From Oxobacter pfennigii (GTDB lineage Bacteria; Bacillota; Clostridia; Clostridiales; Oxobacteraceae): a stretch of DNA of 64,000 nucleotides. The stretch spans positions 1 to 64,000 of the forward strand of contig NZ_LKET01000021.1 of NCBI RefSeq assembly GCF_001317355.1, written 5' to 3'. The translations under genes were made by a program, and so were the position numbers. This document shows, in pieces, positions 7,480 to 16,565 of this stretch; the first letter of the stretch is position 1, and every line of letters starts with the position of its first letter. The notes under the pieces are model-generated. The model had not been told where the DNA came from. It made no database searches and saw only the letters and a list, made by a program, of their open reading frames with translations.

Positions 7480-7869
7480 ATGGCTCATGTAATGATAATT
7501 GAAGATGAACCAGCGATAGTAATGGTAATAAGTGAAATGCTTTCAGATGAAGGGTATGAGGTTACCGCAGCATATGACGGCCTTTCAGGCCTGAGAAAAC
7601 TAAGGGAATGCAAAAAGCCCGACATTGTGCTCTTAGACCTTAATATGCCGGGAATCAACGGCCGGGAGACGGTAGAGAGAATGCGCTCAGATGCTATGCT
7701 TCGGGATATACCTGTCGTGTTGGTTACGGGAACGGTTTATAACAGCGTTGATTTTCCGCCGGAGGGGACTTATCAGGATATATTGGAGAAACCCTTTGAT
7801 TTATTGGAAATGCTCAAAAAAATAAAATCCATATCTGAAGGCAGATGCGGATTTAAGAAAATATCTTAA
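7480..7869 (+). CDS. Single-domain response regulator (CheY-like)
   Basis: A 129-residue receiver domain with no output domain. The acidic pair is Glu8-Asp9, the phospho-acceptor is Asp53 in VLLDLNMPG, then VLVTG supplies the switch Thr and EKPFD the conserved Lys. It starts at ATG 7480 with AAGGTGG upstream; an earlier ATG at 7447 lacks a site. No histidine kinase lies nearby, so it is an orphan that must signal by protein contact or act in a phosphorelay. It is monocistronic, ending at a hairpin. Confidence 0.85.
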   Translation: MAHVMIIEDEPAIVMVISEMLSDEGYEVTAAYDGLSGLRKLRECKKPDIVLLDLNMPGINGRETVERMRSDAMLRDIPVVLVTGTVYNSVDFPPEGTYQDILEKPFDLLEMLKKIKSISEGRCGFKKIS

Positions 7870-7881
7870 AAGTTTAAAGTA

Positions 7882-7914
7882 AAAAGAGGGACTGTTAAAA
7901 GGACAATCCCTTTT
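7882..7914. terminator. Imperfect hairpin after the response regulator
   Basis: AAAAAGAGGGACTGT pairs imperfectly with ACAATCCCTTTT, ending in T's. It lies between convergent genes. Confidence 0.5.
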
Positions 7915-7946
7915 AGTGTTTATTTACAATTTTATAGACGGTGTGA

Positions 7947-8210
7947 TTAATCGTCGTACATATCGTAAGGGTTGTATCTGTAGCATCTTCTCCAAGGGGG
8001 ATAGGTGTATCCGTAGGGAGAAAAACCGCCGTATCCGGGGTAATTACTGTATCCGCCGAAAACCTGGCCACCGCAAGCCAAAATAATTATTACAAGGATT
8101 AATATTGTAAACAATGCAGTGCTTGTCGGGGTCCCGAAGATGCCATTCTTATTATTAACAGCGTTTTTATTTGTACCAAAATCGGAAATATAAACTGTAC
8201 TTGTACTCAT
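7947..8210 (-). CDS. Small membrane protein with Gly/Tyr/Pro-rich tail
   Basis: An 87-residue protein starting MSTSTVYISDFGTNKNAV. One hydrophobic segment (TALFTILILVIIILACG, about residues 30-46) is followed by a tail rich in Gly, Tyr and Pro (GGYSNYPGYGGFSPYGYTYPP) and an acidic end. I recognise no family; it loosely resembles small spore- or envelope-associated Gly/Tyr-rich proteins. ATG 8210 is chosen because AGAGGG (8217-8222) lies 6 nt upstream. It stands alone and converges with the response regulator. Confidence 0.6.
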   Translation of the reverse strand: MSTSTVYISDFGTNKNAVNNKNGIFGTPTSTALFTILILVIIILACGGQVFGGYSNYPGYGGFSPYGYTYPPWRRCYRYNPYDMYDD

Positions 8211-8345
8211 GGCCATCCCTCTATTCTGCAAATATATACTATTCTAGTAACATGTTATGTGAAAAAAATAAGTATGTTACAGCATATTCTTTAATGATTT
8301 TGTCATATTTATTTGCAAAAGTATAAACTTTCTAATTTATTTGTG

Positions 8346-8374
8346 TTGCAGGTAAAAAGTGCTTAATATATAAT
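8346..8374 (+). promoter_or_regulatory. Sigma-A promoter of the cobalamin operon
   Basis: TTGCAG (8346-8351), an exact 17-nt spacer, then TATAAT (8369-8374). Transcription should start near 8381, some 20 nt before the riboswitch. Confidence 0.7.
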
Positions 8375-8399
8375 AGAAATAGCAAATTAAATAAAAAAA

Positions 8400-8560
8400 T
8401 CTTAGGTGCTTTTTAGCATAAAAGGGAAAGCGGTGAAAATCCGCTGTAGCCCCCGCTACTGTATACGGCGACAAATCCTAGACCACCGGACAACCGGGAA
8501 GGTAGGAGGAGGACGACCCGCCAGCCAGGAGACCTACCTGAGATATGCTAATCCTTCGGA
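8400..8560 (+). ncRNA. Cobalamin riboswitch
   Basis: The conserved parts of the AdoCbl aptamer are present in order: TTAGGTGC near 8402, AAAGGGAAAGCGGTGAAAAT (8421-8440), the CCGCTGTAGCCCCCGCTACTGT stretch in two blocks (about 8441-8462), and the B12 box GCCAGCCAGGAGACCTACC near 8520-8538. It precedes the B12 biosynthesis operon in the same direction. A terminator-like hairpin at 8640-8670 is the likely expression platform: high cobalamin should stop transcription before cobQ. Confidence 0.95.
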
Positions 8561-8639
8561 GGGAAGGGAAGTGGTAGTATATTGGACAATCCAATTTTTG
8601 CCTATCAGACAAATAATATGGATTTTTGTAGTACATGTA

Positions 8640-8670
8640 CCCGCTGCCTTTTGATGGAGCGGGTTTTTTA
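8640..8670 (+). terminator. Rho-independent terminator of the riboswitch
   Basis: CCCGCTGCC (8640-8648) pairs with GGAGCGGG (8656-8663), followed by seven T's, 36 nt before cobQ. It is well placed as the cobalamin-controlled attenuator. A smaller ATTGGA/TCCAAT hairpin with a T-run lies at about 8580-8599. Confidence 0.75.
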
Positions 8671-8705
8671 ATTATAGAAAATTTTAATAAAACGGAGATG
8701 ATAAT

Positions 8706-10166
8706 ATGCCTGGAATAATGGTACAGGGGACAGCGTCCTCGGCAGGCAAAAGCCTCATGACTGCGGCTTTATGCAGAATATTTGCAAATGAAGGATTAAA
8801 GGTATATCCTTTTAAATCACAAAATATGTCCTTAAATTCATACGTAACAATGGAAGGCCTTGAAATGGGACGAGCCCAGGTACTCCAGGCAACAGCATCA
8901 AAGATAGATCCTTCGGTGCTGATGAATCCCATTTTATTAAAGCCTACCACCGACAGAAAAAGCCAGGTCATAATAAAGGGAAGGCCTTATATGAATATGG
9001 ATGCGGTGGAGTATTTTGAATTTAAACCCCGCCTTAGGGATATGATAAAGGAAATATATGAAGAAATTGAAAGCAATAACGATTTGGTGGTTATAGAAGG
9101 CGCAGGCAGTCCGGCGGAGATTAACCTTAAGGATAACGATATCGTAAATATGGGGATGGCGGAAATTGCCGATGCTCCGGTGCTTTTGGTAGCCGATATA
9201 GACAAGGGCGGAGTGTTTGCCTGTATATACGGTACCGTAATGCTCTTAGATGAGAATGAAAGAAAAAGAATAAAAGGGATCATTATTAATAAATTCAGAG
9301 GAGACAAGACCATTCTTCAAACGGGTATAGATATGATAGAGGATTTGGTTAAAATACCTGTGGTGGGAATTGTACCCTACATGCGTGTCAAGCTTGACGA
9401 GGAAGACGGAGCCATCGAATTTGAAGCTTCAACCAGCGGCAGCATAAAAATAGCAGTTATACGCTTACCCAGAATATCCAATTTTACGGATTTTGATCCA
9501 TTTAAATTCGATGAGGATGTATCCGTAAATTTCATAACCTCTCCAGATGAAATTGGGGATGCGGACATGGTTATAATCCCCGGAAGCAAAAATACCATAG
9601 AAGATATAAGATGGCTAAAAAGCGTCGGGTTTGATAAAGCCTTTTTAAACTACAAAGGCATAATCTTTGGAGTGTGCGGCGGATATCAGATGATGGGAAA
9701 AGAAATAATAGATGTTGAAGGCTGGGAAGTAACAAAGGGAGAAGTGGAAGAAGGCCTTAAAATGTTTGACACTGTAACTGAATTCAAGGGCAGTAAAATA
9801 ACTTCAAACGTTGAAGGAGAGGCTATGGGACATAAGGTATACGGCTATGAAATACATTCCGGCAGGACTTACGGCAATATGAATCCCTTTGTGCATATAA
9901 ACCTTAAGGAAAGAAAGGCCGAGAGTTATATGGACGGCGATATGAGGGACGGAAGGTATTACGGCACTTATGTCCACGGCATATTTGACTCTCATGAATT
10001 CAGAAGCAGCCTTTTAAATACTATAAGAAAGAAAAAGAACTTAGCCGAAAAGGATAGTATTGACCTTAAGGAAAAAAGGGAAGAAGAACTGGAAAAGCTG
10101 GCTCAAATAGTTGAAGAGAATTTGGATATGGAATATATACGCAGTCTGGCAGGAATCAAAAAATGA
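8706..10166 (+). CDS. cobQ: Cobyric acid synthase (CobQ/CbiP)
   Basis: Amidates the b, d, e and g side chains of adenosyl-cobyrinate a,c-diamide using glutamine and ATP. The N-terminal P-loop-like segment is GTASSAGKSLMTAALCRIF, and the C-terminal glutamine-amidotransferase domain has the nucleophile in GVCGGYQMMG (about residue 322) and its His in YGTYVHGIF (about 423). At 486 residues it is normal length. It is the first gene after the riboswitch terminator and overlaps cbiB by 4 nt (ATGA). Its leading position puts a late step first in the operon. Confidence 0.95.
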   Translation: MPGIMVQGTASSAGKSLMTAALCRIFANEGLKVYPFKSQNMSLNSYVTMEGLEMGRAQVLQATASKIDPSVLMNPILLKPTTDRKSQVIIKGRPYMNMDAVEYFEFKPRLRDMIKEIYEEIESNNDLVVIEGAGSPAEINLKDNDIVNMGMAEIADAPVLLVADIDKGGVFACIYGTVMLLDENERKRIKGIIINKFRGDKTILQTGIDMIEDLVKIPVVGIVPYMRVKLDEEDGAIEFEASTSGSIKIAVIRLPRISNFTDFDPFKFDEDVSVNFITSPDEIGDADMVIIPGSKNTIEDIRWLKSVGFDKAFLNYKGIIFGVCGGYQMMGKEIIDVEGWEVTKGEVEEGLKMFDTVTEFKGSKITSNVEGEAMGHKVYGYEIHSGRTYGNMNPFVHINLKERKAESYMDGDMRDGRYYGTYVHGIFDSHEFRSSLLNTIRKKKNLAEKDSIDLKEKREEELEKLAQIVEENLDMEYIRSLAGIKK

Positions 10167-11095
10167 TTGAATTAAGTATAGCAGCTTTAATAGATGTAGC
10201 CATAGGGGATCCATACAGCTTTCCCCATCCCATAAAGCTTATGGGGAATATAATAGCCTTTGAAGAAAAAGCAGCCAGAAAAGTGGCAAAGACTCCGCAG
10301 GCCCTAAAGGTTGCCGGCTTTATAATCGTTGTTTTAAATATATTGATGGCATATTTTATACCTTATTTTATATTAAATGCCATAAAAGGCTATAAAATAA
10401 TTTATTTTATTGTAAACACTTACTTTTTATATACCTGCATAGCTGCCGGATGTCTTCACCGGGAGGCTATGAAAATATACAGGGCTCTTTTAAACAATGT
10501 GGAGGATGCAAGGCATAAGCTTTCCTACATAGTGGGAAGGGATACAAAAAACCTTGATGAACACGAAATTGTAAGAGCCACAGTGGAGACAGTGGCAGAA
10601 AATGCTTCAGACGGGGTAATTGCCCCCATACTCTTCGCTGCAATAGGCGGAGCACCCCTGGCATTTGCATATAAAATGACCAACACCATGGATTCAATGC
10701 TGGGGTATCTCAATGAGACATACAGGCACATAGGATTTTTTCCTGCTAAAACCGATGATGTTTTTAACTTCATACCTGCAAGGCTTACAGGAGTCTTAAT
10801 GTGCCTTTCCTCCTTTTTTAGGTTCAAGGTAATGGATGGATTAAGGATAATGGTCAGGGACAGAAAAAATCATAAAAGTCCTAACTGCGCTTATCCTGAA
10901 GGTGCCACAGCCGGACTTTTAGGAGTTCAATTAGGCGGCGACAATGTATACTTCGGGGAAGTTATGAAAAAGCCCCGCATTGGAGATAAATTAAGAGAAT
11001 TAAATAAAGATGATATAAAAAGAACCATAGAAATTATGTACCGGGCTGAAGCCCTGCTTTTGATCATCTACTATATACTAATTGGGGTGTTATAA
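10163..11095 (+). CDS. cbiB: Adenosylcobinamide-phosphate synthase (CbiB)
   Basis: Membrane enzyme that joins the (R)-1-aminopropan-2-ol phosphate arm to cobyric acid. The 310-residue product has the family start ELSIAALIDVAIGDPYSFPHP, several hydrophobic segments (for example VAGFIIVVLNILMAYFIPYF), and the conserved DGVIAPILFAAIGGAPLAFAYK block. It overlaps cobQ and directly abuts cobD, which makes its amine substrate, so the three late-step genes are translationally linked. Confidence 0.93.
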   Translation: MIELSIAALIDVAIGDPYSFPHPIKLMGNIIAFEEKAARKVAKTPQALKVAGFIIVVLNILMAYFIPYFILNAIKGYKIIYFIVNTYFLYTCIAAGCLHREAMKIYRALLNNVEDARHKLSYIVGRDTKNLDEHEIVRATVETVAENASDGVIAPILFAAIGGAPLAFAYKMTNTMDSMLGYLNETYRHIGFFPAKTDDVFNFIPARLTGVLMCLSSFFRFKVMDGLRIMVRDRKNHKSPNCAYPEGATAGLLGVQLGGDNVYFGEVMKKPRIGDKLRELNKDDIKRTIEIMYRAEALLLIIYYILIGVL

Positions 11096-12130
11096 GTGAT
11101 ACATGGCGGAGACACAATTTCATATATGGCAGACGGTGCCGATATAATTGATTTCAGCAGCAATATAAACCCCTTAGGCCCTCCGGCCGGATTAAAAGAG
11201 GTTTTAATTAAGTCTTATGATGAGTTAATTTCCTATCCTGATATAAAATACCGGGAGCTAAGAGAAAATATATCAGCATATTTAGGCTGTCATAGTGATG
11301 AAGTGATGACGGGAAATGGTGCTCTGGAGATTATAAATAACGTAAGCCTGTTGTTTAAAAGGGTGGTGGTATTTACCCCCTGCTTTATAGAATACATAAA
11401 GCGCCCGGAGATTTTAGGTAGAGAAGTCGTAAGATTAAGGCTTGATAATGACTTTAAAATAGATTTGGGTGAATTGAATAAGGCCTTAAAGGAAGGGGAC
11501 TTACTCATACTCGGGAATCCCAACAACCCCACGGCAAAGCGGATTCCAGAGGACATGCTTTATAAAATACAAAGCATTACAAAAGAAAGAAATGCCTTTT
11601 TGCTTTTGGATGAGGCCTTTTATGAATTTTGCCCATTTGATTATGACAGCATAAAGCTTTTTCATAATGCTCAAAATGTATGTATAATAAGGGCTGCTAC
11701 CAAGTTTTTTGCCCTGCCGGGTATAAGGCTGGGATATGCTTATGCAAAGGGTGATTTTGTTAAAAGATACAATGAAATTGAAAGTCCCTGGAGCGTAAAT
11801 TCCTTTGCCAATGCGGCCGCAAGGAACATATTCAAGGATGTTAGATATATAGAAAATACAAGGGAATATATAAAAAAGGAAAGGGAATTTTTACTGACTG
11901 AGTTGTCAGGAATAGACTATTTAAAGGTATTTGACAGCCAGGTAAATTTCATACTCATAAAACTTTTAAAATACGATGAAGATATTTTATTTGATAAATT
12001 TCTAAAAAATGGGATACTTATAAGGAAGGCTTCAAGTTTTGAGGGCCTTGATAAGAGCTATATAAGAATTGCGGTAAAAGACCATGACAGCAACAAAAGG
12101 ATTGTAAACTGCTTTAAGGAGTGCGTTTAA
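11096..12130 (+). CDS. cobD: L-threonine-O-3-phosphate decarboxylase (CobD)
   Basis: PLP enzyme of the HisC-like aminotransferase fold that makes aminopropanol phosphate for CbiB. The N-terminus MIHGGDTISYMADGADIIDF and SSNINPLGPP are typical, GNPNNPT marks the cofactor pocket, and the PLP lysine lies in AATKFFALPGIRLGY (about residue 202). The GTG start at 11096 follows the cbiB stop without a gap. The product of the next gene probably supplies its substrate, threonine phosphate. Confidence 0.93.
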   Translation: MIHGGDTISYMADGADIIDFSSNINPLGPPAGLKEVLIKSYDELISYPDIKYRELRENISAYLGCHSDEVMTGNGALEIINNVSLLFKRVVVFTPCFIEYIKRPEILGREVVRLRLDNDFKIDLGELNKALKEGDLLILGNPNNPTAKRIPEDMLYKIQSITKERNAFLLLDEAFYEFCPFDYDSIKLFHNAQNVCIIRAATKFFALPGIRLGYAYAKGDFVKRYNEIESPWSVNSFANAAARNIFKDVRYIENTREYIKKEREFLLTELSGIDYLKVFDSQVNFILIKLLKYDEDILFDKFLKNGILIRKASSFEGLDKSYIRIAVKDHDSNKRIVNCFKECV

Positions 12131-13005
12131 TGGAGGCTATATCTTTATATCCCGGCAGCGCCGGTGAAATAATCCAAGGCAAAGTCGATGGCAGAGACAT
12201 ACTCATCTCCTGCCCTGTCAATATGTTTACCCGTGTCAGGGTTTATGAATGCGATAATCCGGAAAAAAGGTTTCAGCACATAAAATCTTCTACCCTTCTT
12301 GAGAATATGTTAAACAGGTGGGGATATGGACATTTAAATTCTACCTTTGATATCGAGATTGAATCCAATATCCCATTAGGAAAAGGTTTTGCCAGCAGCA
12401 CTGCCGACCTTTGCGCTACCTATATTTGCCTTTTAAAGCTTTTTTACAGAAATTTTGATATATATGAGGTGCTAAAGGAATTTTTAAGGATTGAGCCGAC
12501 GGACAGTATTATTTTCAGAGAAATGACCATGTTTGATTATAAGTCGGGAAGCTTTTACAAAGGAGTGGGTGAATATATAAAATTTTATATCCTTGCCTTT
12601 GAAGGAGAGCGGACCATTGATACCGTAACTTTCAATAAAAGCAAGCTGCCGTCTCTTGACGATATAAGCGACCTTTATACCAAAGTTCAGGAAGGCATTA
12701 CAAATAAGAATATATCTTTGATTGCAGCAGCTTCTACCGAGAGTATAAATAGAAATTTAAAAAGAGTATCCTACGATGTATTAGGCCATGTTGATGCCTT
12801 GAAGGATATAACAGGCGGACTTGGAATAATAGGAGCTCACAGCGGGGATATGCTGGGCATTATTTACGATGATAAAAAGAAACTGGAATTCGCACTTCAA
12901 TACAGAGACAGTATAAAAGGCTACAAATCCCATGTACTAGAAACTTTAAGGAGAAATGAATATGAAAGGAATTATGATTACATCGCCGTCGAGCGGAAGC
13001 GGTAA
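12130..13005 (+). CDS. pduX: L-threonine kinase, PduX-like GHMP kinase
   Basis: GHMP-family kinase whose PduX members phosphorylate L-threonine for the cobalamin side arm. The ATP-binding loop reads PLGKGFASSTADL (about residues 83-95) and the N-terminus SLYPGSAGEIIQGKVDGRD matches PduX. I start it at ATG 12130, sharing its A with the cobD stop and 9 nt from AAGGAG; the upstream GTG (12121) touches that site. Its place directly after cobD supports the substrate assignment over other GHMP substrates. The 3' end overlaps cbiA by about 44 nt. Confidence 0.85.
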   Translation: MEAISLYPGSAGEIIQGKVDGRDILISCPVNMFTRVRVYECDNPEKRFQHIKSSTLLENMLNRWGYGHLNSTFDIEIESNIPLGKGFASSTADLCATYICLLKLFYRNFDIYEVLKEFLRIEPTDSIIFREMTMFDYKSGSFYKGVGEYIKFYILAFEGERTIDTVTFNKSKLPSLDDISDLYTKVQEGITNKNISLIAAASTESINRNLKRVSYDVLGHVDALKDITGGLGIIGAHSGDMLGIIYDDKKKLEFALQYRDSIKGYKSHVLETLRRNEYERNYDYIAVERKR

Positions 13006-14269
13006 AACCACATTTACAATGGGGCTTCTTCGCGCCCTTAAAATGAAAGGCCTTGATATCTGCGGTTTTAAGACAGGCCCCGATTATATTGATACCGCAT
13101 TTATAAAGGAAGCTTGCGGTAAAGATGGGACAAACCTTGACATGCACCTCCAGGGAAGGGACGGAATGAAAAAGGCTTTGTCACTGGGCAATGCAGAGTA
13201 CTGCATTATAGAAGGTGCCATGGGCTATTTTGATGGAATGCACAATAATTATATAAATTCAAGCTATGACATATCAAGGGAATTAGACGTTAATGCCGTT
13301 TTAATTTACACCCCTCAGGCTGAGATGTTTACGGCCGTTCCTAAGATTAAAGGCATGGCGGAATTTGGACAATCCAAAATCAAGGCTGTTATCATAAACA
13401 GGGTTGAAAAGAACTATTATGCCCTTTTAAAGGAAGCAATTGAGGAACATACGGATTTAAAGGTTTTAGGTCATATACCACCCCTTAAGGAGGCACAGCT
13501 TAAAAGCAGGCATTTAGGCCTTGTTCAAAGCATGGAGATAGAAGATTTAAAGGATAGAATTGAAAATGTGGCACAGACAATTCTTGAAAATGTGGATGTG
13601 GAAGCCTTAATAAACCTCATGAAAGAAATAAAGGGGCAAAATATTGACTGGCCGAGGAGGAGGAATATAAAAGCAGCAGTTGCAAAGGATAAGGCCTTTT
13701 CATTCTATTACCGTGAAAATATAGAGCTTTTAAAGAACTGCTGTGAAGTGGAATTTTTTTCACCCATGAATGATGATGTGCTGCCGGAATGTGACCTTTT
13801 ATATTTAGGGGGCGGCTATCCCGAGGTATTTAAAGAAGAGTTATCAAAAAACACAAGCATGTTAAAAAGCATAAAGGGATTTGCAGAAAAAGGCGGCTGC
13901 ATCTTCGGAGAATGCGGCGGTTTTATGTATCTTTTGGAATATATAGAAGACTGCAAAATGGCGGGGGTTTTCAAAGGGAAAAGCTACCTCACAAAAAGTC
14001 TTCAAAGGTTTGGCTATATGAATACCACCTTGAAAGTTGACTGCCTGTTGGGAGATGCGGGAGATAAACTGACAGGCCATGAATTCCATAAGTCTACGGC
14101 GGAAGTTGAAGGCGATACTGTTTATGAAATAAGAAAAGCCATGGGAGAAAAAGTATGGTCCTGCGGCTATAAATATAAAAATGTGCTGGGTGGATACCCT
14201 CACATAAGTTTTTTAGGAAATATGAAGGCTTTAAATCACATGTTGGATTATGTTGAGAGAAACAAGTAA
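12962..14269 (+). CDS. cbiA: Cobyrinic acid a,c-diamide synthase (CbiA)
   Basis: Amidates the a and c carboxylates of cobyrinate with glutamine and ATP. It has the P-loop SPSSGSGKTTFTMGLL near the N-terminus, FKTGPDYIDTAF, and a C-terminal amidotransferase domain with the Cys in GECGGFMYL (about residue 316). ATG 12962 is preferred because AAGGAG lies 8 nt before it; ATG 12956 is only 2 nt away. The gene begins inside the end of pduX, an unusually long overlap that suggests coupled translation. Confidence 0.93.
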   Translation: MKGIMITSPSSGSGKTTFTMGLLRALKMKGLDICGFKTGPDYIDTAFIKEACGKDGTNLDMHLQGRDGMKKALSLGNAEYCIIEGAMGYFDGMHNNYINSSYDISRELDVNAVLIYTPQAEMFTAVPKIKGMAEFGQSKIKAVIINRVEKNYYALLKEAIEEHTDLKVLGHIPPLKEAQLKSRHLGLVQSMEIEDLKDRIENVAQTILENVDVEALINLMKEIKGQNIDWPRRRNIKAAVAKDKAFSFYYRENIELLKNCCEVEFFSPMNDDVLPECDLLYLGGGYPEVFKEELSKNTSMLKSIKGFAEKGGCIFGECGGFMYLLEYIEDCKMAGVFKGKSYLTKSLQRFGYMNTTLKVDCLLGDAGDKLTGHEFHKSTAEVEGDTVYEIRKAMGEKVWSCGYKYKNVLGGYPHISFLGNMKALNHMLDYVERNK

Positions 14270-14280
14270 GGAGGCAGCTT

Positions 14281-14901
14281 ATGTATAAAGGAGATCCGCT
14301 TGATATTGAAAGAAGAAGCATGGAAATAATAGATGAACATGTAAAAGATACAAGCTTTAATGAAAAGGAGCTTTTGGTGGTAAAAAGGATGATACATACC
14401 ACCGGGGATTTTAATTACAAGGACATTGCAGCCTTTAAGGGAAACGCAATCGAAATGGGAATTGAGCTTTTTAAAAGGGGATGCAGCATATTTACTGACA
14501 CCAGGATGGCCTATTCGGGAATAAACAAAAAAGCCCTTGAAAAGGCAGGCTGCACCATTAATTGTTTAATTGACGATGAAAGGGTGCTGAAAAAATCAAA
14601 GGAATTGAATACCACAAGGTCCTCGGCGGCCATTGATATTGCAAGTGAGGATGGCATAGATATATACGTTATCGGAAATGCTCCCACTGCCCTTTTTAGA
14701 ATTGGCGAATTGATGGAGGAAGGAAAAATTAAGCCTGCCCTTGTAATCGGAGTACCTGTAGGTTTTGTGGGGGCGGCGGAATCAAAGGAATATTTAAGAG
14801 GATTGAATGTGCCCTCCATATCAACAGTCGGCAACAAAGGCGGAAGCAACGTGGCGGCATCCGTTGTGAATGCCATATTGTATATGGCGGTAGAGAGATG
14901 A
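14281..14901 (+). CDS. cbiC: Cobalt-precorrin-8 methylmutase (CbiC)
   Basis: Moves the C-11 methyl group to C-12 to give cobyrinate. The 206-residue protein has the conserved MIHTTGDFNY segment containing the catalytic His, FTDTRMAYSGINKKAL, and GNAPTALFRIGELM. The ribosome site AAGGAGG lies 7 nt before ATG 14281. It follows cbiA by 11 nt and overlaps cbiD by 4 nt. Confidence 0.93.
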   Translation: MYKGDPLDIERRSMEIIDEHVKDTSFNEKELLVVKRMIHTTGDFNYKDIAAFKGNAIEMGIELFKRGCSIFTDTRMAYSGINKKALEKAGCTINCLIDDERVLKKSKELNTTRSSAAIDIASEDGIDIYVIGNAPTALFRIGELMEEGKIKPALVIGVPVGFVGAAESKEYLRGLNVPSISTVGNKGGSNVAASVVNAILYMAVER

Positions 14902-15962
14902 CAGACCTTTATGTAATAAAGGAAGGAAAAAAGTTAAGGTGCGGCTACACCACGGGAAGTTGCGCCGCTGCTGCAGCAAAGGCTGCAGTAACTATGCTTG
15001 AAACAGAAAAAACAGTTAAATTTATTGAAATAGATACACCGGCAGGAGTAAGGCTTAATTTAGAAGTCAAAAACCCGCATATAGGTGATAATTACGCTAG
15101 CTGCTGCATCATAAAGGACGGCGGCGACGACCCGGATTCCACCGACGGAATGGAGATTTATGTCAAGGTAACTAAAAGACAGGATAATTACATTATAATA
15201 GATGGCGGAGAAGGAATAGGGCGGATTAAGAAAACCGGCCTTTTCGGAAATGTGGGAGAAGCAGCCATAAACCCCGTTCCCAGAAGGATGATACATGATG
15301 AAATAAAAAAGGTATCAAATTCAGGCTATGATGTTTTAGTATATGCTCCACAGGGAGTCGAAGTAGGAAAAAGAACCTTCAACGAGAACATAGGCATAGA
15401 AGGCGGCATATCCATAATAGGCACCAAGGGTATCGTGGAGCCTATGTCGGAGGAAGCCCTTTTAAAGACCATTTATATAGAAATTGACAGCATATATGAA
15501 GATGGCGTCAGGGAAATTATACTTTTCCCGGGAAATTATGGTGAAAAGATGACGGATACTTTAGGCTTACAGGGAAGGCGCGTTAAAATATCAAACTTCA
15601 TAGGTGATACAGTTTCCTACTGCTATAGCAGGGGTTTTGAGAGCATCATACTTGTTGGTCACATAGGAAAGCTTTGCAAATTATCGGTAGGAGCTTTTAA
15701 TACCCACAGCAAAATTTGCGATGTCAGAATGGAAGCCTTTGTTTACTATCTTGCCCTTAAGGGAGCAAGCAATGATTGTTTGTTAAAGGTGTCAAAATGC
15801 TTAACATCTGAAGAGGCTTTGGAGGTTGTAAAAGAACATGGCTATGTAGATATAATTGAAGATATGAAAAATGGCTGCATTGAAAGAATCAAAAGATATA
15901 TAAAAAATGAGGATTTTAACATAAAACTATATATGTATTCTATGAAATATGGGGTGCTTTAA
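14898..15962 (+). CDS. cbiD: Cobalt-precorrin-5B C1-methyltransferase (CbiD)
   Basis: Methylates C-1 of the corrin ring in the anaerobic route. The 354 residues begin with the family signature LRCGYTTGSCAAAAAKAA and contain DGGDDPDSTDGMEIYVKV and GEGIGRIKKTGLF. CbiD, unlike CobF, belongs to the cobalt-early pathway and so helps identify the route. It overlaps cbiC by 4 nt and abuts cbiE. Confidence 0.94.
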   Translation: MTDLYVIKEGKKLRCGYTTGSCAAAAAKAAVTMLETEKTVKFIEIDTPAGVRLNLEVKNPHIGDNYASCCIIKDGGDDPDSTDGMEIYVKVTKRQDNYIIIDGGEGIGRIKKTGLFGNVGEAAINPVPRRMIHDEIKKVSNSGYDVLVYAPQGVEVGKRTFNENIGIEGGISIIGTKGIVEPMSEEALLKTIYIEIDSIYEDGVREIILFPGNYGEKMTDTLGLQGRRVKISNFIGDTVSYCYSRGFESIILVGHIGKLCKLSVGAFNTHSKICDVRMEAFVYYLALKGASNDCLLKVSKCLTSEEALEVVKEHGYVDIIEDMKNGCIERIKRYIKNEDFNIKLYMYSMKYGVL

Positions 15963-16565
15963 ATGATAAGTGTAGTTGGAATGGGACCTGGTAATTCAAA
16001 GCTTCTTACATTTCAGGCTTATGAAAAAATAAAGGAAGCAAGTTGCCTTATAGCCTTCGGAAGAATTTCAAAGACAGCTGAGATGATGGAAAAAGAAACA
16101 ATTGTGGTCAAAACCGTAGATGAAATAATGAAGGTTTTAGAGAAAAATGAGGATGTAACCATTTTAGCTTCAGGAGATCCTTGCTTTTACGGGGTTCTGG
16201 AATATTTAAAAAATAAAAATGTTGCTGTTGATGAAGTGATACCAGGGATTTCATCCTTTCAGTATATGATGTCCCTTCTTAAAAAAAGCTGGGACAGAGC
16301 TAATCTTTTAAGCCTCCATGGAAGAGAAGACAGTCTTAAAGAAACCTTAAATAAAAAGCTATCCGTAATTTTGACGGACAGCAGCCATAATCCCGATTAT
16401 ATATCAAAACGGTTAAAGGAAATAGGCTTTACGGGGAAAATATACTGCGGTTTTGATTTATCCTACCCCGAGGAAAGAATAATAGTAAAAAATGCAGGAG
16501 AGGAAATAGGTCATGTTTCCTCTCTGTCACTGGTGGTGGTTGAAAATGAAGCATATCAAGGATGA
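15963..16565 (+). CDS. cbiE: Cobalt-precorrin-7 C5-methyltransferase (CbiE)
   Basis: SAM-dependent tetrapyrrole methylase with the glycine-rich start ISVVGMGPGNSKLLT, LASGDPCFYGVLEYL and EVIPGISSFQYM. In many bacteria CbiE and CbiT are fused as CobL; here they are separate, with the cbiT start inside the last 20 nt of cbiE. The 200-residue length is normal for stand-alone CbiE. Confidence 0.92.
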   Translation: MISVVGMGPGNSKLLTFQAYEKIKEASCLIAFGRISKTAEMMEKETIVVKTVDEIMKVLEKNEDVTILASGDPCFYGVLEYLKNKNVAVDEVIPGISSFQYMMSLLKKSWDRANLLSLHGREDSLKETLNKKLSVILTDSSHNPDYISKRLKEIGFTGKIYCGFDLSYPEERIIVKNAGEEIGHVSSLSLVVVENEAYQG